Of a stretch of 64,000 nt of DNA, positions 21,800 to 32,267 are shown in pieces; position 1 is the first letter of the stretch, and every line of letters starts with the position of its first letter. Position numbers and translations under genes: made by a program. Source of the stretch: Nemertoderma westbladi (lineage: Eukaryota; Xenacoelomorpha; Nemertodermatida; Nemertodermatidae). The notes under the pieces were generated by a model. The model did no database searches, was not told the origin of the DNA, and saw nothing but the letters and a program-made list of their open reading frames with translations. The stretch lies in NCBI GenBank assembly GCA_032718475.1, contig JAUCBJ010002723.1, positions 58,974-122,973 of the forward strand. The letters are read 5' to 3'.

Positions 21800-23112
21800 A
21801 ACTAGCTGACGAAATTAAGAACGCTATCACTACATTACGATCCATTGGACAACTCGATTACGGGAACACCCCTACAGTCCTATTAAAAATCATAGGGAGA
21901 CTACACCATCGACTTCGTCGGGAGTGGAGGAAGATCGAATATCAGCGAGAAGAAAGGGGTGGATTTTTGAAACTGGAGGATGTGTACCTATTAATATCTA
22001 GGGAAGCAGTGGTGGAGACTCGATCTAACTACACTGACCAACACATTGTAGCAGAAGGAATCACCTTACCATCATACAACCGACAAAAACCACCGACGAC
22101 ATCCACCAAGACGGCCACTTACGCCACACCGACAGAAACCCGACAATTTTCGGACGGTAGTAAAGTATCCGCACCTATTGGGATCAAACAGACCAGACAG
22201 CAACTGAGTGCAGACTTTAGCGGTTGCCAATACTGCGAGCAGTTAGGCAAGCGGCATACCAGTCACAAGTTAAGATGTTGTCGGCTATTTCGTGAGTTAA
22301 ACTCGGAAGAACGACGGCTACAGATCCGGCCATTGGATTCTTGTTGGCGGTGTACGCAACACGGACACGTTCGCAAAGATTGCCCAAATACGGACACCTG
22401 TCCATCCTGTGGACGCAACCATGACGGTTTGTTCCATACCGATAGTCATACGCCAACAAAACGCTTCACTAGGGAACACCCAGAAGCAGCAGCGAAATGC
22501 AATACCGCATATAAGAATCGAGAATCGAGAACAACACCAACTTTCGTGACGCATATTCGGGATTGTTTCCCAGAACAATCCGGGTCTTCTGATGAGGAAT
22601 TCGAGGACGACGACATGTGCTCAGATGGGGACGAGCAGCCGTCGATTGCGCTTCTGACGCCTGACCAACTCAAGGGATTTAGCGTAATTCCTGTCAAGAT
22701 TACTGGCACAAAAGGGAGCAAACGGATTTACGCTAATATAGATTCAGCCTCATCTCACAGCTATGTGGACGAGAAGGTAGCTGATGTCGTGACGGATCTC
22801 CGATAAGGTAAGAACGTCAAATACACTGTAAGTAGTATGCATGGACAACGTGCAATACCAGTGACACGAGTTAAGTTAAACTTAGACACTCTTCTTCCGA
22901 AATCGCAACATAGCGAAAGGGAGAGGTCTTTGTTACCCTTTAAGGATTTAACTTTTGCGGCCACTAAGGACTTTAGTAATCTACTGGGTCCAGTGCCAGA
23001 ACAATCCTTAGAGGACCGTAAGTATTTCAGACACCTTGGTGTACCTGAATGTCCTGTTAACTATAGATCAGTAGCAATGCTGATCGGGACAGATCAATTC
23101 AACTTACATTAA
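21773..23112 (+). pseudogene. gag end: zinc knuckles, and aspartic protease
   Basis: After the G-run the frame continues with helical gag sequence. Then come the Cys/His modules usual in BEL/Pao: CQYC...H...C, CWRCTQHGHVRKDC and CPSCGRNHDGLFH. The aspartic protease follows, with its active-site strand at YANIDSASSHSYV (D-S-A-S instead of the commoner D-S/T-G). TAA stops lie in frame at 22804-22806 and 23110-23112, and the reading continues beyond each in the same phase. The enzyme would process gag-pol. Broken copy. Confidence 0.75.
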
Positions 23113-25020
23113 GTGTGGGAAACCAGACCATCGGTAGTCGTAGCAGGAAATGCATACGCCTGTCGAACTCCGATAGGTTGGTATACTCGAGCGCCTGTGC
23201 GCACACTAGATATAAGTGATGAGGAAGACGATGTACAAAGTACATGTAGTTTATTAACTACAACTTCAACTCATTCTTTTTCACACGACAAAGACTATAC
23301 TACACTACGTTCGACAAAACACAACAACGTTACAAGTACGATGTGTGTAGCGAGTACGATAAGTCACAAAGAGCAGCCAATCCACAAGGTTAGTGTAGTG
23401 ATTGAAAAGGAGCGGAGTCAGGCAGAGGATCCATCAACGATAGATTATAACGCCGGAAGGCTTGCGAGTCTACCTCAACCAATAACCTCAACAACGCCCG
23501 TCGATGAAGATGCGTTAAGAAATCATCAAGTGGAACAAGCCGCGCTAGACAAAGAATTAACAGAGAAAACTATCAGATGGTTGGAACAAGATACAGCCGA
23601 ACCTGGTAGTTACGAACCATGTATGTCGGAACAAGAGAAACAATCTTTAAAGATCATGGAAGATACTATCCGCCAGACGAAAGACGGACATTATGAGGTA
23701 GGGATGCTATGGCGTAACCAACGTCCTAAACTTATAAATAATTATCCGCTAGCCTTAAGATGTTTAAACTCAATACGACAACGGTTATTAAAGGATGAGA
23801 AAGCCCATCTGCAGTATAATACTCAGATGGAGACGTATTTTACAAAAGGATACGCTATCAAAATGACAAACCCAGAGATTGTAACAGACCAGACATACTA
23901 CTTGCCACATCACTACGTGAGACACCCCGACAAACCTGATAAAGTACGTGTGGTTAATGACTGCGCGGCTCTGTTTGAGGGAATGTCTCTCAATAGTGAG
24001 TTGATGGATGGACCAAACATGAATAATTATCTCATGGGGGTGATTATGCGCTTCCATCAGCGCCAAGTAGCATTTACTTGCGACGTCGAAGCCATGTTTC
24101 ACCAAGTGCGAGAGTTAGAGCGAGACAGAGACAGTTTGAGGTTCCTCTGGTACCCGGATGGAGACTTAAGTCAACCACCGGCGACTTACCAAATGCAAGT
24201 TCGTGTTTTCGGTGCCAGAGACAGCCCAAATTGTACTATGTACGCCCTAAAACAGACCGCTAGGGACCAGAAACATAAGTATGACCCAGAGGTAATCCAG
24301 ATCGTAGAACGAGATTTTTATGTGGACGATGGATTACAAAGTTGTGACACAGTAGAACGTGCTATAACAGTAGCACATCAATTACGGGACTGTTTAGCAG
24401 GCGGAGGTTTTAACCTCACCAAGTTTGCCTCAAACAGTGCCGAATTAGTAAATTCATTCGAAACGACTGAACGTGGGGGTGGTGACATTGACTTAGAGTT
24501 TGAACCACTACCAACGACCAAGGTGTTGGGACTATTTTGGGACCCGAACACAGACAACTTTCGAGTGAAAGTAAGACTGGACGCTCAAGGGGATTCTCTG
24601 ACAAAGAGGTCTTGCTTGTCGAAACTAAGTAGACTGTTCGATCCATTAGGTTTCATCAGCCCAATAATACTGCAAGCAAGAATATACATGCGCAGTATCT
24701 GGAAAGATGGACTGACATGGGACGAACCGATCTCATCAGAACAAGTGGACTTATGGAAGACTTGGGAGGCGCAATTATCTTCACTAGAGGATTATTCCAT
24801 ACCCCGGGTGTACTTTCCATTACAGACGACATTTCCTGACAACTTAGAATTACATTGTTTTTCCGACGCCAGTGACAACGGCTTTGGAGTGACAGCGTAT
24901 TTGTGCAGACAAGTAGACTCAGATGAGTTTGATGTTTCGCTCATTACTTCTAAGGCTAAAACCATGCCTACTAAGTATATGACGACACCACGCGCTGAAC
25001 TACAAGCGGCAACCCTGTAA
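23113..25020 (+). CDS. pol: BEL/Pao reverse transcriptase and RNase H start
   Basis: Open for 635 codons between two TAA stops in the pol frame. The RT has the first catalytic Asp at 24082 (TCDVEAMFHQV), the fingers motif KPDKVRVVNDC, and the YVDD box at 24319-24330. The RT_pepA17-type arrangement and the LFDPLGFISPI thumb motif are characteristic of BEL/Pao. RNase H begins with ELHCFSDASDNGFG and reaches TPRAELQAATL, where TAA 25018-25020 cuts it. One dispersed motif copy lies at 23455, read as GRLASLP. The 5' end is not a true start: GTG follows a stop. Confidence 0.85.
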   Translation: MWETRPSVVVAGNAYACRTPIGWYTRAPVRTLDISDEEDDVQSTCSLLTTTSTHSFSHDKDYTTLRSTKHNNVTSTMCVASTISHKEQPIHKVSVVIEKERSQAEDPSTIDYNAGRLASLPQPITSTTPVDEDALRNHQVEQAALDKELTEKTIRWLEQDTAEPGSYEPCMSEQEKQSLKIMEDTIRQTKDGHYEVGMLWRNQRPKLINNYPLALRCLNSIRQRLLKDEKAHLQYNTQMETYFTKGYAIKMTNPEIVTDQTYYLPHHYVRHPDKPDKVRVVNDCAALFEGMSLNSELMDGPNMNNYLMGVIMRFHQRQVAFTCDVEAMFHQVRELERDRDSLRFLWYPDGDLSQPPATYQMQVRVFGARDSPNCTMYALKQTARDQKHKYDPEVIQIVERDFYVDDGLQSCDTVERAITVAHQLRDCLAGGGFNLTKFASNSAELVNSFETTERGGGDIDLEFEPLPTTKVLGLFWDPNTDNFRVKVRLDAQGDSLTKRSCLSKLSRLFDPLGFISPIILQARIYMRSIWKDGLTWDEPISSEQVDLWKTWEAQLSSLEDYSIPRVYFPLQTTFPDNLELHCFSDASDNGFGVTAYLCRQVDSDEFDVSLITSKAKTMPTKYMTTPRAELQAATL

Positions 25021-25029
25021 ACTACCATT

Positions 25030-27363
25030 GTGAACCTTATACAGATGGAATTACAATCAAGTTTACAGATATTTTATTGGACTGACGCGACGTTAGTTTT
25101 ATTTTATATAAACAACGACACACTTGAATTCAAGACATTTGTAGCTAACCATCGTGCAGAAATTCTAGACCGTTCAATAAAGGAAGATTGGCGACATTGT
25201 CCCGGACCACAAAATCCAGCTGATATTGCGTCGCGAGGAATGATGCCCGAGGAATTCTGTAAACCGGAAAACAAGGAATTTTGGCAACACGGACCGCAAT
25301 TCTTACAAAGAGCAACACAACATTGGCCGCCACTATACGATAACAAGTCTAATACTATTCCTAAGGACGCCGAAATTAAAAAACCAAAGAAAGGTAAAGC
25401 AAAGAAAAGGACAACGGCGAAACTTAAGAAGAAACCAAAGGCGAAATGGAAAAATATAACTTACAAAGTCAAGACAGGAATTCTTGCGAGCCTTTCTCAA
25501 CCAGACGTATCGCCAGACGGTCAACCAGACATGTTACCAGACGCTCAACCAGACGTATCGCCAGACGGTCAACCAGACATGTTACCAGATGCTCAACCAG
25601 ACGTATCGCCAGACGGTCAACCAGACATGTTACCAGACGCTCAACCAGACGTATCGCCAGACGCTAAACCAGACACGTTACCAGACAGTCAACCAGACAT
25701 TTTGCCAGACATGTCACTAGACGTTTCGCCGGATGTTCCGCGAAACATTTTACCAGACATTTCACAAGATGTTCTACCAGACATTAGTAACGTAGTGACA
25801 CATAGTAAAGCCGCAGTTTCCCTATTGGAGCGGCCTTCTATTGACAAACTACCAAACTTGACACCCCTGAGTAACCATAAGTACAGTGAAACCTCATGTA
25901 TTACAGATGTGGGTAGTACCTACGCAAATGTAAATACAGGTGTTACTTTACGCTCAAGAGACATACCAACCTTACAACCTACGGTGAAACCTGGGATCGA
26001 CACACAAAGTACCGACAATCAAGGTAAGAAGACAAAGAAGGACAAATTACTCGTAGACCCGGACGGATCAACAGCCAACAAGGGAATACTTACCGGCGGA
26101 CCCGTGGGTCCATCTAGTAAATCAAAACCTTCCAAATTCATCATTGACTTACCTGATGACGTCATAAATACTTACGTCGACCGTATTGTAAATCTGACCG
26201 ATTCTTGGACAAATGCGTGCCGAAAATTAGCGTGGATTGTACGTTTTGTACAATACGTTAAAGGCAAACGCGACTTTACACGTGGACTTACATTGACTGA
26301 GATTGACAGATGTGAAATTAAATTAATTCGCCATTACCAATTGCGATATTTCGCACGCGAATTCACATCCATAAGTCAAGGTCAACCAATCAAGTCGTCA
26401 CCAATATTGAGTTGGAGTCCGATAATTTATAATGGCTTAATTTGTCATAAATCTCTGCTTCAAAACATCGACTTTAATACTGATTTTAGGTACCCAATAA
26501 TAATACCGCAACATCACGAATTACAACGTGCAATGATACTGGACGCACATTTACATCTGAAACACGCTGGAAGACACCACTGTCTTTCCTACTTACGTAC
26601 TAGATTTGTATTAATTAGACCCAGTAAAGCGCTAAGTTCAGTGACACGTATGTGTATTATTTGTAAGAAGGTACATTCTAGAATAAGTACCCAAGAAATG
26701 AGTGAACTTCCACAAGCACGACTACAGGCATTCAGACCACCTTTCACAGAGACTGGAATTGACTGCTTTGGTCCCATACATACGAAACGTGGACGTATAC
26801 TGTTAAAATGCTGGGGACTGATTTTCACATGCATGTCCAGTAGGGCAGTTCATATTGAACGTGTGATGGATCTTTCCACCAACGCCTTTATACTAGCATT
26901 GCGGCGATTTATCGCTAGACGCGGATTAGTAAAATGCTTGTACTCAGACCAAGGTACAAACTTTGTTGGTGCTCGAAATGAAATTGCTAGAGCCTTTAAG
27001 AAATTAGATCATGATCAAATCTCAAACGAACTACGTCCTTACAAAATTGTTTGGAAGTTTAATCCTCCAGATAGTCCATGGAGAGGCGGAGTCTGGGAGA
27101 GATTGATTAGATCTATAAAAACAGCCATGGCAAAAGTAATTCCAGTAAACCACATCTTGACAGACGACCAACTGACAACATTGTTTGTTGAAATCGAGGC
27201 AATACTAAATACTAGACCAATACTATTAGTACCCGATGACAAACAATCCCAGTTTGCTTTAACACCTGCACACCTGCTAATGCAGGCACCGACTTCATTG
27301 TTGCCTATTTCTATTCCAATAGAAGGCGATAGCTACGGTAGAAAAGCGTGGAAAATCACGTAA
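25030..27363 (+). CDS. pol: RNase H end and integrase, with inserted minisatellite
   Basis: Same frame as the RT part. YWTDATLVL holds a further RNase H Asp, and CPGPQNPADIASRG is the usual connection. An in-frame 24-bp repeat block follows (25498-25790; alternating QPDVSPDG and QPDMLPDA), which is not a normal part of BEL/Pao pol. The integrase then has an H2C2 zinc finger (HAGRHHCLSYL...CIICKK). Its DDE triad is Asp 26761 (TGIDCFGP), Asp 26947 (YSDQGTNFVG) and Glu 27097 (GGVWERLI), with 49 residues between the last two. TAA 27361-27363 interrupts the frame before the C-terminal domain. Confidence 0.85.
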   Translation: MNLIQMELQSSLQIFYWTDATLVLFYINNDTLEFKTFVANHRAEILDRSIKEDWRHCPGPQNPADIASRGMMPEEFCKPENKEFWQHGPQFLQRATQHWPPLYDNKSNTIPKDAEIKKPKKGKAKKRTTAKLKKKPKAKWKNITYKVKTGILASLSQPDVSPDGQPDMLPDAQPDVSPDGQPDMLPDAQPDVSPDGQPDMLPDAQPDVSPDAKPDTLPDSQPDILPDMSLDVSPDVPRNILPDISQDVLPDISNVVTHSKAAVSLLERPSIDKLPNLTPLSNHKYSETSCITDVGSTYANVNTGVTLRSRDIPTLQPTVKPGIDTQSTDNQGKKTKKDKLLVDPDGSTANKGILTGGPVGPSSKSKPSKFIIDLPDDVINTYVDRIVNLTDSWTNACRKLAWIVRFVQYVKGKRDFTRGLTLTEIDRCEIKLIRHYQLRYFAREFTSISQGQPIKSSPILSWSPIIYNGLICHKSLLQNIDFNTDFRYPIIIPQHHELQRAMILDAHLHLKHAGRHHCLSYLRTRFVLIRPSKALSSVTRMCIICKKVHSRISTQEMSELPQARLQAFRPPFTETGIDCFGPIHTKRGRILLKCWGLIFTCMSSRAVHIERVMDLSTNAFILALRRFIARRGLVKCLYSDQGTNFVGARNEIARAFKKLDHDQISNELRPYKIVWKFNPPDSPWRGGVWERLIRSIKTAMAKVIPVNHILTDDQLTTLFVEIEAILNTRPILLVPDDKQSQFALTPAHLLMQAPTSLLPISIPIEGDSYGRKAWKIT

Positions 27364-27684
27364 CTACTGGCTAACAAATTCTGGGAAATATGGCAAAATC
27401 ATTATTTGCCCTCTATTTCTGCCAGAACTACTTGGTACAATAATACTCACGCTTTAAAGCCGGGAGATCATGTACTGTTAGCAGAAGTGAATCTAAAAAG
27501 ACGCTTCTGGATAACAGGTGTTATTTTAGACACACATCCATCTATGGATGGAGTGACAAGAACTGTGACGGTACGGACAATTGACGGTCGTACAGTAGAC
27601 AGACCGACTCAACGTCTCGTACTTCTTGAAGAGACGCGAAACAAGTCTGGAGATTACAAGTCTCCAACAAATGTTAGTAAATAG
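27364..27684 (+). CDS. pol: integrase C-terminal DUF5641-like domain
   Basis: Same frame, directly after the TAA. FWEIWQNHYLPSI, GDHVLLAEV, FWITGVI and DGVTRTVTVRT with RPTQRLVLLE are the conserved blocks of the C-terminal BEL/Pao domain, and the ORF ends at its normal place. It is separated from the integrase core only by the stop. Confidence 0.85.
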   Translation, partial: LLANKFWEIWQNHYLPSISARTTWYNNTHALKPGDHVLLAEVNLKRRFWITGVILDTHPSMDGVTRTVTVRTIDGRTVDRPTQRLVLLEETRNKSGDYKSPTNVSK

Positions 27685-28334
27685 TAAGGAGTTTACAAAT
27701 AGATTTCCACGTACCTGTACACTGTAGTAAAGACAGCGGTAGAATTCCATTGTCTTTATATGTGAACATTGAGGGTAGTACCTTTATGTGTCACATAGGA
27801 GCGGGATTTGTAGGTATAAGAAATGGAATTCTACTTGGAACTCACAATATTGAGACATTTTCGAAATTTTAGACAATCCATTTGGATTTGAAAAATTTTA
27901 AAATTTTCTCCAGTGAATAGATTTCAGGGTACAGTCGGGTGGAACTTAAAATTAGAGAAACAAGAGAACGGAAGACTCGCGAGCCTTTCTAAATTTTAAT
28001 AAAATTTACACGGTCTTGTTTCAATAAGTTACGTCAAATAATAGACTTCCCTATATTTATTACTAACTCTTGATTGCTTATTTTCTGATAATAGTTTGGG
28101 ATCAAAAAGTGAGTATTTTAAGACTCACAGCCCAAATTCGTTTTTTATTTCGGCAAAATTTTAGATAAGAAACAGTGTGTCATTAAAGAAACCCTAGATC
28201 TTAGGCTATGGGTAGGAGGTTAGAGCGTTGTCGAGCCAAAGGGTAGACGAAAACTCTCACATCTCCTCACAACTAACAATAAACTCTGTTGTATTCCCTC
28301 TAGTAGCAATGATTATGTAACCATACTTCAAAAA
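27685..28334 (+). promoter_or_regulatory. pol to third-ORF spacer with hairpin, motif copy and splice acceptor
   Basis: Contains perfect 13-bp inverted arms GTAGAATTCCATT (27739-27751) and AATGGAATTCTAC (27822-27834), and one dispersed motif copy (27970-27990). A strong acceptor CTCTGTTGTATTCCCTCTAG ends at 28303, 31 bp before the next ATG. The layout fits expression of the third ORF from a spliced mRNA. Confidence 0.5.
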
Positions 28335-31199
28335 ATGGCGAAGGGGATACATGGAGAGCCGAGATGGGGATATGATATCCAAGAGGAAGCAGCAGCGCCA
28401 TTTGAACGATTTGGAGCTAAAGACTACACCATATTCGGAATAAAGGATTTATCAGAGAGTACAGCGAAACTCGCAAAGACTAAATATGACTCAAACGTAT
28501 TAAAGAGAAGGCAAAACGCGTTAAATGAAAGAATCGAAAGTTTACGCAAAACCTTCAATGAACTTTACCCGTACGACGCTTTATGTGATACGGGAGATAT
28601 TAGCGAAGACCCCAATACCGAAATAAGTCGTTTGTATCATACCATGCAATACCTGAAGGCGCATGAACCTATGCCTGCGGTACGCGATGAATTCAATGGA
28701 ATGCATCTTTACAGACGAACTCGAGGGGACGATAGAGAAACGAAGGAAGCATTTTCAGTTTATAAACTTTATTATCAATGTGGTGCTTGTATGCGCGAAC
28801 AACGAAATGCGATTCCGATGCGTTTGAATAAGGAAAATCCCGAACCGATATTGGCGAGGTGTTCGAACCATCAACAACTACGCTACCAGGAAGTAGGGTA
28901 TCCTTTATCGAATCCATATCATTCATTCGCTATGTGTGGACCAAAGGCAGGAGAAATTGTCGTTTACCCACCTAAGGTTGTTGAACCCGATGCATTTGAA
29001 CTTACGCTGGGCAAGGCGACTCAGTCAACCCGCGAAAAGAAAGAAGCTCTTAGCCTATACAGAGCCTACAAGGCTTTCGAGAAAGGTGAGATGGAAGAAT
29101 GGGGTGGAAGACTCGCGAGCCTACCTTACCATTGGACGTCACACGATCAAACCTCAGCTAAGGAGATGACACCGGAAGTTTTCGAAAGTATAAACTATGC
29201 TCAAAACGTTATTCAGAGACTACAGATTGCATCCCCGGAAAGGACAAGAGAAATGCAACCGTATAGTACTTCGACTACGAAACCATTGAGTACGACACTC
29301 AATTTCCCTATTAGTGTACCAGTTCGACAAGATACGACGTATGAAATACCTATGGTGGATCATCCGGAAATCATTTCGAACTTAGAGTTTCTTCCTGCAG
29401 TCGTTCTAAGCGATATGGTTAAGATATATGATTTACGTAGACATATTACGCAAAAGGTCGTGCATAATGTTCCGCCTCATATTCAAGACTTTAGGGAACT
29501 GGATAGAGCTGGCGCTGATATAGCTCCGAGTAACCTAAAAGGATATTTAACCAGAACAATTCGCTTATGGATTGGAACAGGAACCTTTGAGTCGGATACA
29601 GATATCGCTGCGGACTGGCAAGGTAAAGTCATTCGTTTCGAGGACGAGAAAGACATCGAGAAGATTTGGCAACCTTTGGAAGAATTACTGGACGAATGGA
29701 ATAGGACGTTTAGATCGTTTCAGGAAAATGGTTACATGTCTTATGACAACGAGGGCGGCAGCCATCAGCAGAGTCTGACCTCCAAGACTATACAAATTAG
29801 AGCGGCAGACGGAGTTTTGCACGTTTTCAGTAGACAAAGGAGCGACAAGCGAATTCCGATACCTCCAGGAACTACCAAGCGGCACCATCTCATCACTAAT
29901 ATAGTAAAGAAGATGGACCAGGCTTGCAATATTGATGCTAGAATGTTACCAAAGATGGTAAGAAATATGATTTTAGATAAAACCGTTGTAAAGATTGGAT
30001 CAGGAGTGAGAGAGGACTTAATTAGCGACTTCGCCGGCATGTCGGACAGTGACGACCGATTACCGACACCTTACGTCGACACTCGACCTCTTATACTGTG
30101 GTCTATAGAACAAGGATATTTCCGTGAGTACGATACTCAGAAGACTGGAACTGGATACATTTCCTACCTGATGTTTAATTGGGAAAGAACAAAGTATATT
30201 GAAACATATGGAGAAGGTGATACTCCGGATATAAATGAGTTTGAATCACAGCTTAAATGGAGAAATTGCTTAAATTGGGCTATTACTTCGCCTCCAAGAG
30301 CAGTATTACAATATTATTTAGCGATAGAGTCATCAGTGAATGTTTGCTTAGTCGCCGACATTGTGTCTCGGACTCTTAAAAGACATCCACTTTGTCTCGG
30401 AGAAGATCATACGTTCTACGTGGAAGGGAGAATTCATACCGATGTGTTTAGACGGTTTCTCGAACCCTTCTACAATTCCGACGCTCAGTGTAATGCCTTC
30501 ACTCGAGCAGGATTTAGTATATTTCGAGACGTGTATCTTCGCTGTGCGGGATCTCTTATCGAAAGACCATCTATGTTTACATTGTTACCCTATGAAGGAG
30601 AACGTATCGTGGAGCTTACGGACGAATCACGGCAGACGCGCGCGCCTATCGGTCACTTAGGTGATGATTTCGAAGTAACAACGATCATTGACGATCCTTT
30701 AGAGGAACTTCTTGAGATTGAAAGGAACCTCCCGAAGAAATCTCAGACGGAGATTCGACAACTAGAAGCAACAGATGCTGTAGTTTGCATACAACCTTCT
30801 GAAACATACCAACCTATCGATCCAGACGATTATGACTATAGTGTGGGAGGAAGCGCTCGACCCATTGGAGATCTTATATATGAGCGAGTGTGGTACCCTG
30901 CTAATATGATGTGTGGTAAATGTGGCGTCGCTGGACATCATTCGACAAAGTGCAGTGGAAAGCACATTACTACGACTCAACTAATCTGTGGATGGTGTGG
31001 AGATCAAGGGTCCCATACATTTTATACTTGCTGGAGATTTATGGCTCAATGCACATACTGCAATATAAAGGGACATCGAGCATCTGAATGCCAATTGCGA
31101 GACATACCTTACGAACACGAATCTGTAAAACTCGTGAGAAAACTATTCGACGATTGGGAAGATTTAGCTGACGAACATGTATCGGCACAAAGAAGATGA
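28335..31199 (+). CDS. Extra retroelement ORF: putative DEDD 3'-5' exonuclease with three CCHC knuckles
   Basis: 954 codons with no stop; ATG context AAAAATGG. N-terminal third: C149-x2-C152 and C176-x2-H179 could form a zinc site; otherwise helical. The middle part fits the RNase D/WRN/EXD2 exonuclease pattern. Exo I is at D471-N-E473 followed by the strand TIQIRAADGVLHVF. Exo II is at LPKMVRNMILDKTVVKIGSG with D561. An Exo III-like block is NWAITSPPRAVLQYYLAIES, where W648 and Y661 fit but the last acid is E665 instead of Asp. C-terminus: CCHC knuckles at C860/C863/H868/C873, C885/C888/H894/C899 (one residue longer) and C906/C909/H914/C919. It lies in the env position of the element but has no signal peptide or membrane segment, so it is not an envelope protein. 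The domain call rests on motif reading only. It could act on nucleic acid during replication or against host silencing; its role is unknown. Confidence 0.6.
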   Translation: MAKGIHGEPRWGYDIQEEAAAPFERFGAKDYTIFGIKDLSESTAKLAKTKYDSNVLKRRQNALNERIESLRKTFNELYPYDALCDTGDISEDPNTEISRLYHTMQYLKAHEPMPAVRDEFNGMHLYRRTRGDDRETKEAFSVYKLYYQCGACMREQRNAIPMRLNKENPEPILARCSNHQQLRYQEVGYPLSNPYHSFAMCGPKAGEIVVYPPKVVEPDAFELTLGKATQSTREKKEALSLYRAYKAFEKGEMEEWGGRLASLPYHWTSHDQTSAKEMTPEVFESINYAQNVIQRLQIASPERTREMQPYSTSTTKPLSTTLNFPISVPVRQDTTYEIPMVDHPEIISNLEFLPAVVLSDMVKIYDLRRHITQKVVHNVPPHIQDFRELDRAGADIAPSNLKGYLTRTIRLWIGTGTFESDTDIAADWQGKVIRFEDEKDIEKIWQPLEELLDEWNRTFRSFQENGYMSYDNEGGSHQQSLTSKTIQIRAADGVLHVFSRQRSDKRIPIPPGTTKRHHLITNIVKKMDQACNIDARMLPKMVRNMILDKTVVKIGSGVREDLISDFAGMSDSDDRLPTPYVDTRPLILWSIEQGYFREYDTQKTGTGYISYLMFNWERTKYIETYGEGDTPDINEFESQLKWRNCLNWAITSPPRAVLQYYLAIESSVNVCLVADIVSRTLKRHPLCLGEDHTFYVEGRIHTDVFRRFLEPFYNSDAQCNAFTRAGFSIFRDVYLRCAGSLIERPSMFTLLPYEGERIVELTDESRQTRAPIGHLGDDFEVTTIIDDPLEELLEIERNLPKKSQTEIRQLEATDAVVCIQPSETYQPIDPDDYDYSVGGSARPIGDLIYERVWYPANMMCGKCGVAGHHSTKCSGKHITTTQLICGWCGDQGSHTFYTCWRFMAQCTYCNIKGHRASECQLRDIPYEHESVKLVRKLFDDWEDLADEHVSAQRR

Positions 31200-32042
31200 T
31201 TCCCGATGAGAGCGCATCTTGGATTTTGGGCGGTAAATCCCCAAACTATGATGTCGGAAGGATATATCTCCGCTATGCCACAATATGACGAACTTATCGA
31301 GGTAGTTGATATTTTGCCTCAAGATAGTTGATTTCAAGTTGTGCGCGAATACTTGTTACAGATTCACCCCGACAATAAGAATACATGGAATTTCCAGAAA
31401 GTCGTTAATCGTATCACATATGGTGAATTTGATCGTTTCCGAACGGAAAAGCGGAACAAGGGAGCTTGGTTAACCGTCGCATGGGCGTACTGAGCCGCGT
31501 TCTACCATAAACGTATACGAGCGAGCGTATTCGAGGAAGAGGAGGTCCTAGAGGCGACCAACATACCAGCTACTCCGGTCGCGCCGTCTGCACGTCACCC
31601 TCGGGAGGACGGACAGCATAGGATCATAAGGGTTCAGAAAGTGGGCCAACAACTAAAGAAAACTATCAATGTTGAAGAACGAAGGGGATACGAACCGACT
31701 ATTCGAATTACTCGAGATACGGTGTCGCTTCCCAGAGAACCGCAAGGAGGATCGGGATATATACCAGCTGATCAAAAGGGGGCGCAAGTTTCTCTTGGGT
31801 CTGCGTCGTCCGCTTCCCACGCGTTCCCAGACGTTTTACCAGCGGTAGACACAACCGATCGGTCACGAGGAATCGGACGAGGATTTGGGATAACTAAGAG
31901 ACGAATATGTGAGGAAATGGTCGTACCATCTCCCAACATCCAAAGTAAACCGGTGACTCGCCCCATAAGTCCTATATCACGAGCTAAATTACCGATACGC
32001 AGTTTTCGAGGACGCGGCAGGGCTCGATCCGCTAAGCGATAA
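31200..32042 (+). pseudogene. In-frame continuation of the extra ORF, three TGA codons
   Basis: The phase of the 954-codon ORF stays coding-like after its TGA (31197-31199) up to TAA 32040-32042, interrupted only by TGA at 31329-31331 and 31491-31493. The tail is charged and ends in an Arg/Gly-rich stretch (RSFRGRGRARSAKR). Either the ancestral protein was about 1235 residues and the end has decayed, or this part is a separate ORF. Confidence 0.45.
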
Positions 32043-32138
32043 ATAAAGTGTTATATTTAAAAGGACTAATTATTCCGAACTCGCAAGAACTCATATAAAG
32101 CAGGAAGGAAAGAGTGGACAGAAGACTCGTGAGCCTTT

Positions 32139-32267
32139 CTTATGTATTGTTTATCTTATGTATTGTTTATCTTATGTATTGTTTATCTTATGTATTGTTT
32201 ATCTTATGTATTGTTTATCTTATGTATTGTTTATCTTATGTATTGTTTATCTTATGTATTGTTTATG
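32139..32267. repeat. 16-bp minisatellite CTTATGTATTGTTTAT, about 8 units
   Basis: Perfect tandem units in the 3' non-coding part of the retroelement, starting right after a dispersed motif copy. The Leu/Cys/Tyr-rich frames across it are artefacts. Confidence 0.95.

Noticed and set aside
28335-31199. Extra ORF as an envelope protein
   Set aside because: It sits where env would, but no signal peptide, furin site or membrane segment is visible, and it has zinc knuckles.
31197-31493. TGA read as selenocysteine in the extra ORF
   Set aside because: No SECIS-like structure noticed and no redox context; decay or separate ORFs are simpler.
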